Source: Macrolepiota albuminosa (taxonomy: Eukaryota; Basidiomycota; Agaricomycetes; Agaricales; Agaricaceae). Taken from it: a stretch of 64,000 nt of DNA. The stretch lies in contig JAMWFC010000101.1 of NCBI GenBank assembly GCA_027475525.1, forward strand, positions 133,101-197,100, in the 5' to 3' direction. Below, piece by piece: positions 23,411-35,957 of this stretch (position 1 is its first letter; each line of letters opens with the position of its first letter). The position numbers were made by a program, and so were the translations under genes. The notes beneath the pieces are model-generated. The model was not told where the DNA came from, searched no databases, and was given only the letters and a program-made list of their open reading frames with translations.

Positions 23411-26400
23411 TTGCACGCCCCACATGCGCGATCATGGTATACAGTCCCCTCCATTATTCAATGCCTCCTGAAACTTGACCCAGACACCCTAGGATTCCAG
23501 GAATCCAGACCGAGCCCCGTAGTACTTATAGCATAGCTCCCTGTTGTATTTCGCTAGTCTTCATATTAACTTGAATTGTTGTGTGCCCTTTGCTTGACTA
23601 GTACGTGCTAACTGGCATGCGCTGACTGGCATGCTTGAATAACCGCATGCTCTGAGTTTGGTACGCACTTCACAACTCACAATTTATTAACCTGGTCTCA
23701 TCTTAGAACCTCCGGTTCTTGACTTGACCCCTACCCAACCCACAGCCTCTAACCCCAACCCCCCAGATCAAGTCCCCTTTTCCAGAAGAACCCTCTGTCT
23801 GTGTCTTGAACCCCAGAGTCCTAGCCCCAGAGTTCCAGACACCTGAGTATCCGTAGATCAAATCCGCCTTATAAGGGTGTTGCTTTCTCAGAAAGCCCCC
23901 AATTCAGCGAAACCTGACACAGTTCAAAGACCAAATTGTTGAGGTTAACAAAGAAATGCTTTGCTTTTATAAGGAAAACAACCTTATATAAATGAACATG
24001 AAAAGCATAATATTGAATCTATGAATATTTCATGCTCACATTGTTAAGCTTAAATTTTAATTCTGAAAAATTTAATAAATCTACTCAAAATAATCCAAAA
24101 TTTGGCATATATTGCTTACAAGGTCAAATTGTTTTATTTAAATAAAAAAATGCTCCACATAAACTTCTTAATTTATTATATAACCACCATCTTCTTTCTC
24201 AAGCTTTTAAAGCACATATTTGTCAATATAATGCAGCATTTGCATTTACTTCTTTAAATGTAAAAATTAATACAAATGCTTTAGGCCCATATAGTTTTTG
24301 AATTAATAAAGAACTTCATCATCTTACAGGTGCTTTACTTTCTACTGAAGGTTATAATCCTATATATGCACAATTATATTTTTATGATTATAATGAATAA
24401 TTAGCTTTACAACAATATAATAATCTTGAATTAGATCTAGCAATTATGGCAATCTTGCAAAATATTATTTGGCATGTCAATTCATATATTAGTTTATATA
24501 AACAAGCTTATCAAGTTATGAAAGATGTTTCAGAAAATCAGCCACAAAAAATTCAGATCAAACTTTGAGCTAATTTTAGAGATTATAGAAGATATAACAA
24601 TTCAAATAAACAAGAAGTAGTTGCTATTATTCCTAGAGATAGTTCTGAAGGAACATTCTAATCATCAAGATATAATTTTGCATTTGCATAGTAGTCAGCT
24701 AAAACAAATTAGTCATTTACACTCAGCATATACACCATTATATTATACACTTATATTTTTAACTAGAAAATATAGATTTCATTTAAATATTTTTTCTTAG
24801 TCTGAACTACAAAGTCAGCACAGAACAGAATATATTACTGAAACTACTTATTATATTTATTGGCTTCAATAAAGAATTTCAGAAGCTAATACTATTTTGC
24901 TGTAGAGTAGTAAATTATTCCAGCAATATGTTGTTAATGCATAAACTTCAATTGAACAAACCAAACTTAATTAAATTAGACATAATAAAAAAAAATTAGA
25001 GCTGAAGTATATCAAAGTGTTGTTGATACTTCTGCTAAAGATAAAAAATGATGACATTAAAGCTACCATGTTATTCTTCCTATATCTCATATTAGAAGTG
25101 AAAAATAAATGCAATAACTTTTTTAAGATTTTATAGCTATTTGTAAATATTTTCAAAAATGAAATAATCAAAGGCCTTTAATCAAAGTCTATGTAAGTGA
25201 CATGATCCTTGATCAACTCTCTATGCATTGTATTATGTCTACTGGCTATATCACATTGCTTTGTCATAAAATTTACAATGGCATCATTGTTTCTTTGTTG
25301 ATATTGTATATATATTTTAAGCCAAGCTTTATTCTTACTTTATCTTACTTTTTTTCTTTACTGATATAGAGCTCGACAGATTTGCCTACCTATATCCTGC
25401 TTCTAATTCAAGAAGCTCTTTTAAAAGAACCTATTATTAATGAAAAAAATAAATAGCTGCTGATCAATCTGATATTGTTGCACATATTTTTGAATTAAAG
25501 AAAATACTATTTTAAAAGAAATTAAAGATGGTATTTTTAAAAATGCAGTAGTGCATGTGCATATTATTGAATTTCAGAAAAGATGTTTATTATATATGCA
25601 TATATCAATATTTCTTTATAAATTAATTAAAAGTGCAATACAAGTTGATTCTATGATTTTAGCTCAAATTTCTGATTCAGTCGCTTAGCCTGAATTTTAT
25701 AAAGTTATTACTATAAATATGGTTCATGGTCTATGTGAAAATATAAAGCCAGATACTAAATATATGATAAATAGAAAATGTTTTAAAAATATCTAAAAGA
25801 ATTTTAAAAAACAATTTATTTTAGTGATAATGAATATTTTCAATTATGCTTGACCTTAACAATAGTTGTCATTTTATAAAAAATGGTCATCATTATAATA
25901 ATTGTGATGTTGTACTATATAATTTTTATTTTTTTTAGCAAAATATCAATATTACATCAATGTCAAAATATATATCTTAGTTGAAGCAATTAAATATATT
26001 TATAAAAGATATAATCGTACTACATTAAAAATTTTCAGAGAGCCAAATCAAAAAGATAAAATTAAAGAACATTTAGATGCTTAATATATCTCAGCTCTTA
26101 AAGCATGCTGGCACATATTTAAATTTAATACACATGCTGAAGAGCCTTCTGTTTATTGTTTTTCTATATATTTAACAGATCAACATGAAGGTTTTTAGAA
26201 GCTGTTGCTGTTAAAAAAGATTTAAAAAAAACTGCTTTGACTGCTTAGTTGAAGCTAATCAAAAATTTCTAAATAATGATACTATTTATCAAAATTTTTC
26301 TATAAAATTTGTTTATAAAGCAAAAATATAAAGTTGGAAAAATTAACAAAAAAGATATGCAATTAGAAAAATGTATTTTGCTTCATCTTTTTAAAGAGAG

Positions 26401-26629
26401 AGATTTTATTTTCAGATGCTTCTAACTGTTATAATGAATGCTATATTATAAATTGAATTGAAAACAGTTAATAGCATTGAATATAGAATTTATAAAAAAG
26501 CATGCAATGTCTATGATCTTTTAGAAGATGATGCAAAATAGATTCAATATCTAAATGAAGCTGCTTCAATGCAAACAGGAACAATTCTTCAATTACTCTT
26601 TTATACTATTTTACTTTACACTATTAACA

Positions 26630-27310
26630 TAGTTATAGTTTATATCAGTTATATATATATAGTATGTAATAATAGTAATAATCTTAAATAGAAGACAACT
26701 ATTTTTTATAGATTTAGTGCAATGTGACATATAAATATTTTGTCTGTTAGATGTTATCAAAGTAGCTCAAATAGTGCAGCATTAATAAATGTAATCTGGT
26801 TTAAAAACAATGCTCTGACTCAGTAAACAAATATTTTGTTTAATAAATATTGACTAAGTCAGAAAGATTAATAGAATCTTTATAAGTTGCCACTACTAAC
26901 ATGGCTATAGTTTATACCAATTATACAGATGTAGCATGTGATAATAGTAATAATCTCAGATAGAAAACAACCATTTTTCATAAATTTTATGCAATGTAAT
27001 GCATAAATGTTTTGTCTGTTAAATATCATCAAAGCATCAATTAAGTGGTTTAAACAGTGCAGCATCAATAGATATAATCTGATCTAAAAACAATACTCTG
27101 ACTTGAAAAACAGATATTTTTAAATAAATACTATTTGAGCTAGAAAAATTGATAGAGTTATGCAATGCAACACATAAATGCTTTGCTCTCTTCTTCAAAG
27201 CATCAATAGGCAACTCAAATAGTGCAGTATCAATGAGTGTAATCTAATTTAAGAACAAGCATCTGACTTAAAAAATAGATGTTTTTCTGATAAAACATTT
27301 ATAAGCTTAA
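26630..27310. repeat. Three diverged tandem units of about 250-280 bp
   Basis: Unit 1 (about 26630-26880) and unit 2 (about 26900-27150) share AGTTTATA, AATAATAGTAATAATCT, AATAGTGCAGCA-like and AACAATGCTCTGACT-like words. A shorter unit 3 (about 27155-27300) repeats the second half. No coding capacity. Probably part of, or next to, the Helitron. Confidence 0.6.
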
Positions 27311-28764
27311 ATTATAAGCATTGTTCATAGGCTATCAGTGCAGTCAAAATGATAGCATATGCAAGATTATCATTTGCACACCAGTTCTGATAGAATTGAT
27401 ATCTCTACAATGCAAAATACTAATAATCAACCTTTTGGCAATCATAAATCTGAAAATGTTATATTACATCTGGAAAAATCTGAAAACCACTGAAATTGAT
27501 ATAGATTTGTAAGTACTTTTTGTATAAACTTATTTTTATTCCAAGGTTCAAACCTCTGAAAATTTTCAATATCTTTAATCTAGATTTTGGACTCTTTAAG
27601 GATTATTATGACTTTGAATTTCTATATTTGGCATATCTCATAATAGATAAACACACTAAATAAAATAATAGTAACACTACTAAGAATTCTTCTTTACTAT
27701 AAGAAAGCCATATAAAAAAATCTTTAGCCTTTGCCATTTTGCTTGTTTTATACACTTGTTAGATTTTGCTATAGCTAGATTTTGTTGTGTATTTTCAATT
27801 GAAATCTAGATTTTAATTATATAATAAGCAAAATATCAGTTTAGAAAATGAAAGAAGTTAAAATGAAATAGTACAGGTTTCACCTTGAACACGATGGTAA
27901 GAGCATCTGAAAAAGAAAAGAGCACAGTCTATACAGGCCACCCACCTTATCTCATGCTAGGCTAGCTGGCAAGCCCATAGCACAGCTTCCATTTACCTTT
28001 CTAATTTTTATTCTTCTGGCCCAAAATTCAAAAACTAACTCCAGCTCTAAGAGGCTGCCTAGCTGCCTCTAAGTGTTTTGCACTGTAAAGTAGTTGAAAA
28101 TGTCAAAAACATAAAAGAAATATAAATTCAACATAGTGCTTTGTACAAAACTGGTCTGCATTCAGAAGGCAATGGCATCATGAGACAGACCACCAGGCAC
28201 ATCACCAGATAGAGTAGTGGAAATAGAAAGTGGAGCTTGCAATGCCAAGAACTAGGTCAAGACAATACTTTTTTTTTGCCCACTCCGCGGCTGTCGGATT
28301 GATTAATTATCGTGGATGATATCGCCATCCGGACATGAAGATCCGATAAAACTTCTTGCCGACTCCACTCATCATCGAAGCAAAAGTTAGTGTGAACGAC
28401 GTGTGAAGGAAGGGCTGACCCTGAGGATAGATTTGGCAGGTATGGTCCAAGCAAGCGAGTCTGTTGTGGTAGATGTGTGCCGTCTGGTGCAGTGCAGTAC
28501 ATGCGGGAAGACGACGTGGACGGTGAGTCTGCTTGTCGATGGGTGGACGATGTGTGCTGACTGGACATGCAGGGCTGTGGGCAACATGCGGAAATGGTAA
28601 GTGGAGTGAGGCAGAATGGAGATGGGGCATTGACGAGTGTGCAGGTGATGGCGAGCGTCAAAGAAGAAGACAAGTGCGTTTGTGGGTAGGAGTGTTCGGG
28701 GTCATTACTGTTAGATCTGGAAAAAAAAATAAAAATAAAAAATAAGAGTTTGGTCGATGCGGCC
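27311..28764. other. AT-rich tail and 5' flank of the kinase gene
   Basis: 27311-28250 is AT-rich with no gene seen. GC content rises at about 28270. The 28270-28760 segment is the likely promoter and leader of the kinase. A 183-codon frame on the opposite strand (28257-28808) overlaps the kinase start and looks like a shadow of GC-rich sequence. Confidence 0.45.
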
Positions 28765-31700
28765 ATGGAGAGAGTGAGCGCGCCGTTTGATCCCGTCGTC
28801 GTCGTCACGACCGACCGCCTCGACGCCTATGTCGACGATGCCCGACGCCCTATGCTCAACAACTACACCCGCCATGCAAAGATCGGCGACGGCCACCACG
28901 GCGAGGTCTACCTTTGCTACCAGCTGAACCCCAAGCTGCCCCATGGCCACGCCGACCGCCGCATCCCAGTGGTGTGTTCCACCGTCGTCGTCGTCACCGT
29001 CGCCGCTGATCTCGGCACAGGCAATGAAGTCTGTCAAGCGCGACAACCCGCGCGCAAAGCAGTTCCGCAAGCTCAGGCAACAGCGCCTCCCTTCGTCGGC
29101 CCACACGCCCCTCGTCGACCGTCTCGGCACCACCGAGGCCAAGATCCGCAAGGAAATCGCCATCATGAAGAAGTGTCGCCACCCCCACGTCGTCCGCCTC
29201 TACGAGGTCATCGACGACCGTTCAAAGGAGAAGATCTACATGGGTGAGCACGCCATTGTCGTTCTCGACGCCGTTGCTCACGACGCTCTCGTCAGTGATG
29301 GAGTACCTTGCCGGTGGCGAGGTCAAGTGGTCCAATGAGCACGGCCAGCCCATCCTCAGTTATGACCAGACACGGCGCATCGTCCGCGACGCCGTGCTCG
29401 GTCTCGAGTATCGTATGTCTGCTGTGTGGTTCTCGTGTCGTGGTCTGTGCTGACACACTCCAGTCCATCACCAGGGCATCATCCACCGCGACATCAAGCC
29501 CGCCAACCTCCTCTACACCCAGGACCGCTGTCAGGTCAAGATCGCCGACTTTGGCGTCTCACACTTTTCTTATGCCCAGCGTCTCGCAGCCGCGGGTGCC
29601 GCAGAGGGAGACGACCCCGAGGACATTCTTCTCGACGACTCTGATCTCACAAAGCGCGCGGGCACACCGTCCTTCTTAGCCCCTGAAATAGTCTACGAGC
29701 ACACAAACGACCCCTCTCCAGGTCCCTCGTTTGACCCTGCGACGCCCGGCCGCCCGTTCTCTCCGCACGACCCCGTCATACGGCCCCCCATCACCAAATC
29801 CATCGATGTCTGGGCCCTCGGCGTCACCCTCTACTGCCTCCTCTTTGGAAAAACCCCATTCACCGCCGACCCAGCAGCCGCCGGCACAGAATGGAGCCTC
29901 TACAACTCCATCTGCAACCTCGACTGGGCCGTGGAGGACACCATGTGCGCCGACCGCGTCCCGACGGGCGGACGCCGCCCCCGCGATGAGCACACGCCCG
30001 GCGCCACCCTCGTCTGTCTCCTCGACCGTCTTCTCAGGAAGGACCCAAAGTCCCGCATCACCCTCGACCAAGTCAAGGTACGCCGTCCACTCACCGCCTC
30101 TCGGCCCGGGCAAACGCTCACCCACGCGCCTCCCCTTCTTTTAGCGCCACCCGTGGCTCCTCCAGGACATAGCCGAGCCGGCCCAGTGGCTCCGGCTGAC
30201 CCTGCCAAAGGGCAAGATCTACGTGTCCGCGGACGAGACGTCCGATGCCATGTCCGTCATTCGCTTCCAGTGGAACTGGAACTCTGTCGCCCGCCGCGTG
30301 TCGTCGCTGTTCCGGCGCACCCGGGAACACCACTCTCACGCCATTGCCAACAACAACAACAATAATAATAACAGTAACAGGGAAGCCTCGCTGGCGGAAC
30401 GCGATGAAGAGGCCAGCCAGCGAGGCGTTGTGATGTCCGATCCACATGCGGGCATGCGGGCAGGTCTGAGGCGGCACCAGAGTGTCGCTGCGAGGTTTTC
30501 CCCCAACGACGACGACGAGCTCGCGCACGCGTACCACGGAAAGCGGGACAAGGGCAAGCAGAAGCACCGCAAGCCGGAGCACGGGCATGGGCACGAGCGC
30601 GGGGGCGGGGTTGGAGGCGAGGTCGGCGTCCGGCCCAAGTCCACGGAGCCTTGGCCGCTCGCGGGGCGCGCGGGCGCGAACGCGAGTGCGAGTCGGAGCA
30701 CGAGCGCCATACCCTTCCGCCGCAGGGGGTCGGGGTCGCTGTTGAGTGCTGGCGCGGAGTCGGTGAGTACGACGGACCACCACCAATACCAGCAGCAACG
30801 CGAACGCCACGACGCCGGTGGCGGCAACGGCAGCAGCAACGCCCATGTGAGTGCCAAGAAGGGACGGACGGGCCATAGCGGTGCGTCCACGTCCACATCG
30901 ACGAGTCCAACCACCACGGCTGCCACGCCTACGAGCACGAGCACGAGCACGAGCACGAGTCCCACCACCAGCAGGAGCACGAACACACCCATCGATAACA
31001 ATCACACTCGCGACCGACCGCGCGCGCGGTTCTCAGTCCCACCACCAGCAGGAGCACGAACACACCCATCGATAACAATCACACTCGCGACCGACCGCGC
31101 GCGCGGTTCTCGAATTTCTTTTCGGTGCGCCATTGGAGGCCGAACAAGTTCTCTCCCGCCTCCGCCTCCGCCTCCGGGTCTGCCTCTGCCTCTGCCTCTG
31201 CGTCTACGGCGACTTCTCGGTCGCCGACGACGATGCCGGCGGCGGCGCCGAGGATGACGACAGCGACGACACCCGCCACCGCGAGCGTCGCCGCGCCTGT
31301 GTTTTCACGCACGACCACGGACGGGACGATCACTATCACGCGGCGGAGCGAGGAGGTGCTGCGGCATTACCAGCGGCACCACGGCAGGGGTGGGGGCGGG
31401 AGCGACACCGAGGCCGACGGCCATGGACATGGACAGGGAGATGGGACGGCCAAGGGCAAGGGCAAGGGCAAGGGGAAGGGGAAAGGGACGGAAGGGACGA
31501 TCACGGCTGAGCGGCGCGCTGCGAGCTGGGGACAGGGCGACGAGCCCGGTGCGGGTGTTAGTGCGTCTTATGGGTTCTTGAGGCCTGGTGTGGCAGCGGG
31601 GATGTATGTGCCGAGGACGCCTTCGAGGCTTTCGATGGATTTGGGTGCTAGTCGATTCCCAGGTCGGGGTGGGCAAGGTGCTGTTGGGGATGAGGAAGGC

Positions 31701-32120
31701 CAGGACCAGGGGGACGAGGATGAGAAGGGTCAGAGGGAGGGGGACAACGAAACGTCGCTGTCGAGCGCAAGTCCGAACGACAAGGATGGGAGTGGTGGCG
31801 GTGGCGGTGGCGGGCTTATGAGGAGGAGAACGAGCGATAGGTTTGGCCCGGCGTATTTCGATGAGGACTCGTCCACGATTGCGAGTGTTGGTGGAGAGGG
31901 GAGGTGGTTGGGCGAGAATACGAGTGTGAGGGCGAGTGTTAGCGATGACGAGGATGGGGAGTTGGATTTTGATGACGCGTCTGGGTCTGAGAAAGGACGG
32001 GAGGAGGATGTTGATGAGGAGGACGACGACGACGACGACGACGACTCGGAGCAGGAGCACGGAGTCGTGTTTTCGCCTCGAAAACGGCTGTCGCACCATG
32101 TGCCGGCTGACGATGCTTGA
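28765..32120 (+). CDS. CaMKK-like Ser/Thr protein kinase (Ssp1/Sak1/Tos3 type)
   Basis: Family members activate AMPK/Snf1 or CaM kinases by phosphorylating their activation loop. Exons: 28765-28971, 29021-29243, 29296-29412, 29464-30077 and 30145-32120. The kinase domain covers residues about 35-394: glycine loop IGDGHHGEVY, ATP lysine in AMKSVK, a family-typical insert (NPRAKQFRKLRQQR), hinge MEYLAGGE, HRDIKPANLL, KIADFGVSHF, an acidic activation loop DDPEDILLDDSDL and GTPSFLAPE. The tail is long and low-complexity (Asn run, Ser-Thr repeats, Lys-Gly repeats, Asp run). The 77-bp duplication at 30958-31111 breaks the frame. With one copy counted, the CDS is 3060 nt, 1019 residues, and closes at 32120. 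The gene is far more GC-rich than its neighbours. The frame is open upstream of the chosen start, so an extra N-terminal exon is possible. Confidence 0.9.
30958..31111. repeat. Perfect 77-bp tandem duplication no. 10 (breaks the kinase frame)
   Basis: Copies at 30958-31034 and 31035-31111, in the last exon of the kinase. Upstream coding is in frame 1 of the window and downstream coding (to 32120) in frame 3. Removing 77 bp puts both in the same frame. Confidence 0.97.
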
Positions 32121-32887
32121 TTCGTGATACACGATTGGATGCTACGTACCGACTACATTTTCATCCTTCTTTTTTTTTCGGGACGATTGATTTCTTTTAG
32201 TTACGACATGACCCCTTCTCTCAATTCCATCTCTCCCTCAAATCCTACCCCACCACCCCGTTTCATCATGACCTCACTCCTCATCATTAAAAACACGACA
32301 CCATAGAGGGGCTCAACCCCCCCCCCCCCATCCATCTTTCATCTCATACTCCATCTTGAACCGTTTCTTCTCCTTTTTTTCATAGGACTGTAATTAGACG
32401 TAGTATTATTAGTCTCCTGCCTATCGATCGCTAGACGACGGACGACACTACGTGTCCGCACTGTACAACACTGTCATTCAATACAAGGAGTAACCAACCA
32501 TATACTTAGGAAGTATTAGACATACAGCCCAATGGGAGGTTTCATGAGAAGCATCAAGTGCATCGAGATTAAAGGCTAGTCGTATGCTACATGATCGTGA
32601 GTGGGGGTATTACAGCAGAAGATGGGGAATGATGTATGTACTGTGTGGTGTCGGAGGTTATCATCATCATAGGCAAGTATAGACAAATCGAACAAAAAAC
32701 GAATGTGTGGGTTGCATAATGTATAAATAAATTGATTAATGCGCATAGTCAACAGTGGAGTGGGACCCTGCGAAGCAGTCGAAGCATACCTGAACGAAAA
32801 AAAAGAAGGGCGAAAAGCATAATTGACAGACCCAAAGGAAGCCCCTATGCGTCTGAAGGGAAAAAACAAGCATATATGTGTATGCCC
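32121..32887. other. Convergent intergenic region
   Basis: Both 3' ends face each other here. A homopolymer of ten C lies near 32320. Short AT-rich runs are compatible with polyadenylation, but no site can be fixed. Confidence 0.45.
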
Positions 32888-35800
32888 TCATGTGGGCCAC
32901 CCACGAGCAATACGCGCCGCCCCGCCGCCTACCCTTCCAAGAAGACTCCACCACACAGACGTTCCCCCAGCCCCATACGCGTCCGGCGAAAATCCCTCAC
33001 CGGCAGCCTGCATCGAGTTGAAACTGCTCCACGCGGCGCGGTCGTAGTACGTAGGCCCACCGGGGACCGCGACTCCGTACTGCGGAACCAAGTACGGGCT
33101 CACGGCTAGCAGGACGAGTGCCGACGCGCCGATCCATATGGCGATGCTTGCTGACGTGGAAGGCAGAGGAAGGGAAGACGAAGGAGAGGAGGGGCCCTTG
33201 GAGCCATAGACGTAGGTGTTGTAGATGTTGTAGAACCGACTCGCCCTTGTGCTCCGTCGTTGGTGAGGGTGTTTTGTCTTGGACGCAGTACGCGGGGTCT
33301 GGGACTGCTCGATGACCTTGTCGATGACGAGACATTCCACACCCAGCTCCTCCTTTAACGCTTTCCACTCCTCGACCGCCTCGGGCGATATGCCGCCATC
33401 CATGGGCTCCGGCTCGAACGGGATCTTGGCGCCGGGATGATACTTCTTCAGTATCTCTACCAAGGTGCCCCCGGTCCACTCCCGCTCGGAGTTGAGCTGG
33501 TCATATGTATACGCAGGCGGCTGGTCGTTCGATTGCAGCTCGAGAGTCTGTGGACGCGCTCGAGGTGTCGAAGGGACGATGGTGGATGACGACGACGCGA
33601 GGCTTTCGATTTGTTCGGCCGCTGGGGACACGGACCCAGAGGCCTCCGCTTCCTCATCCTCGACATCATCAGTCTGCACTTCCATCTCTGCCATTATACG
33701 TGGAATGGGAACGGGCTCGGACTCCGTCTGTATCGCAAAAGTCGACAGACGCGGTTCGTCCGTTTGTGTGCTGAACGAGACGCGGATGATTCTAGGCTCA
33801 GGTTCGGTCTGTGTGTGGTGCGTCGTGAAGAAATAGTGGGGATCGTATTGGCATGAGCTGTCCGAGTACTCTTTTGTTTCTTCGAACGTTCGAGTTTCAA
33901 TACTTAGTCTATTTGCCCGACTTGCTACTTTCTGAAGACACGAAGAATCAGCAGCTGCTGCTCAAATCAAGGATACAAACTCACCCTTTTCGTCCTCGTA
34001 ATGATAGTCTGAACGACATCTTCCCCCTCCGTCTCCTCCCCCTCCTCCACACAATCATCCAACACCTGCCCTTCCACCTCCTGTTCCTCTTCCTCATCCA
34101 TGCCCCACGCACCCTTGATCTTCGCCAACTCAGCACCAAGACTCCTGCTCATCGTACTCGCCGCGCTCGCCTGCCCGCTTCCATTCCCATGCGAAACAAC
34201 GATATTATGCCTCATCTCATCCATATCGAACCGCATCCGATCAATCGTCTCCTTCAACAGTAAATTCTCCTGCTTCTGCTCGTCGAGCTGGACGTGTGCC
34301 TGATGCGCGATCGAGAGCTCGTCTTCGAGGAGCAAGATACGGGCTTCGTAAGACTCGTGCTCATTCGCCCATTTGGCGGTTTCCATCTCGTGGAGGGAGG
34401 CGGCGTCACGCAGAGAACGGATGACCTCTTCGCGCTGGCGTAGGTCGTCACGATAGCGTTCGGAGGCGGCTATGAGGGGAGGGAATGGTCAAGTGTAGTT
34501 CATGGGGACACTTGAGAACACGTACAACACTGTTCTTGGTATTGTCGTTGTAAGCTCGTGTATGTAGATCGAGCATGTTCCAAGGTCTTTGTAACTTTCG
34601 CGATCTCGAGCTCCAATTGCGCAATCTGTGTCATGTTTTGCCTCTAACATAAGGTTGGTCAGTATGTGCTCCACGAAACAACAATAGAGCTAAGATTCAG
34701 AAAGGAACACGAACACACCTCCTTGGATCTCAGTTCCTTCTCCTCCCTCTTCGTTGCATTCAACTCAGTCCTCATCTCCTCCAACCGGCTCTGCATCTCC
34801 TCAAGCTCCGACTCGTGTTCTAAAAGCTTATTCTGGAGCGTCTTTTCCGCATCATTAAGCTTCCTGCTCAGATCCTCATTCGCCCTGTGCAGAGCATCCA
34901 GCCGATCCATGGGCTCCATGGACGCCGTCGAGCTCGTCACCGTGCGATCTACGACGAGCCCCAGTGATGATTCCTCGTCATCCGGATCCGAGTCGTCCAA
35001 TCGGGGCATAGGGAGCGACGAGATGGATTTCAAGAACGCATCGTCGTTCCGCCGCCCCCGATAGTCGTATAACGGGCTCGCATCAATGGTGTCATCGTTG
35101 TCGTCGACGAAGTTGCTGAAGTTGGATTGAGAGTGGGATTGTGCACGTGAGTGCGGTCGGGAGGGAGGTCTGTTGAAGACGGAAGAGGTAGGAGAGAATG
35201 TGCCGGTGAGAGGTGGAGACATGGCTGGTGAGGTTGGGTTCGAAGGCGTGCGTGTTCGTCCCCCTGAGTTACGCCCGTATGCGTTAGGGCTGGTAGAAAA
35301 CTAAGACGCGTTATTATCGTGAATTAATTAGAAACTAAATCTATTCACCTCGGAATCACTCCGACTCCCCGCGTCGCTCTTGCGTCTATTAGCAGGCGTA
35401 GGTCGCTTCGTCGACCAGCTCGAGGGCGCATGGCTCGCGAGCGGCGTAGAACGTTGGCGTCGCTCATTATCAAATGGTGACTTTGCGGACAATGGTGTCT
35501 GTGGCCCTCCCGTCGATGACCAGTTTGAATCGCTACTCGATGATCGCAGTCGGCCCTCATCGCGGTCGCTTGAGCGCCCGCGTTCATTGTCGTCATCGGT
35601 GGTCGCTGGACTGTGTGGTGGACTATGTCGCGTCTTCTGTGCTATATATTGCACTAGAATAGCTGGTGTGCATTGAAGACCGGGGTTCTGCTTGAGAAAG
35701 TTTTGGAAGAGGATCGTTTCGTCGCCGTCGAGCAGCCTGACGCCCTGATATAGGTCTTCAAAGGCATCGAATACATCTACGAGATTATCTGCTGGTATAA

Positions 35801-35957
35801 CTGGTTCTCCTTGGTCATTATATTGAGTTTTCGGGTGGTTCGTGAAGAATTCTTGAAGTTGCTGCTGGATATCGGCGATTGATTGTCTGTTTCGCCCAAA
35901 AGTTGCCTAAAGTCTGTCAATAATGTACCATAAATGGTTAACATAGAGACCTACCAT
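32888..35957 (-). CDS. Large coiled-coil protein with a C-terminal membrane segment, function unknown
   Basis: Six exons fit: 35955-35957 (ATG alone), 35349-35906, 34719-35300, 34526-34643, 33985-34469 and 32888-33931. They sum to 2790 nt and close as 929 residues. N-terminal globular part: ATFGRNRQSIADIQQQLQEF...DVFDAFEDLYQGVRLLDGDE. Then a Ser-rich region, and a long heptad-rich coiled coil from LDALHRANEDLSRKLNDAEK through ELEIAKVTKTLEHARSTYTS to QKQENLLLKETIDRMRFDM. An acidic segment with repeated TQTE/QTD words follows. Near residue 850 is one hydrophobic segment, IWIGASALVLLAVSPYL, with about 65 residues after it. The exon joined at 33932-33984 links what looks like two genes; the frame stays open across it. 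The architecture suggests a membrane-anchored tether or a cytoskeletal or organelle-linked factor, but no family was recognised. Confidence 0.8.

Larger units (their letters stand above)
22070..23919 (+). mobile_element. Family B solo LTR, itself interrupted by a family C element
   Basis: Starts TGTCATGACCCCTCCC and ends AACCTGACA, with the 5-bp target-site duplication CAGTT at 22065-22069 and 23920-23924. It matches the LTR at 62684-63422 along its whole length apart from the family C insertion at 22344-23410. No internal retroelement sequence accompanies it, so it is a solo LTR left by recombination inside the Helitron. Confidence 0.9.
21051..26200 (+). pseudogene. Decayed Helitron replicase/helicase (Helitron-like N-terminal region)
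   Basis: Helitrons are rolling-circle transposons encoding a Rep-helicase. Two parts are visible around a nested LTR insertion (22070-23919). Left: a Gln-rich, coiled-coil-like stretch (about 21460-22020, e.g. RILANLQEQERLRQDEIQRQ) after a basic Pro-rich region. Right: words typical of the Helitron-like N domain, QYNAAFAFTSL near 24225, ALGPYSF, HHLTGALLSTEGYNPIYAQL near 24330, IIWHVNSYISLYKQAYQVM near 24470, and later VEFQKR-like and ISALKACWHIFKFNTHAEEPS near 26090. Many TAG/TGA/TAA stops and near-absence of CpG show long decay. The helicase domain and the Helitron ends were not found. Confidence 0.75.

Noticed and set aside
28257..28808. 183-codon minus-strand frame before the kinase
   Set aside because: Overlaps the kinase start and leader, has repetitive Ser/Thr/His composition and no family motif; a shadow of GC-rich DNA.
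30223..31257. Independent 344-residue gene
   Set aside because: It is the kinase tail read into the wrong frame by the second copy of a 77-bp duplication.
32888..33694. A separate small gene (268 residues) with one membrane segment
   Set aside because: The frame stays open upstream and splices in phase to the coiled-coil gene through a 53-bp intron, so it is the last exon of the longer gene.
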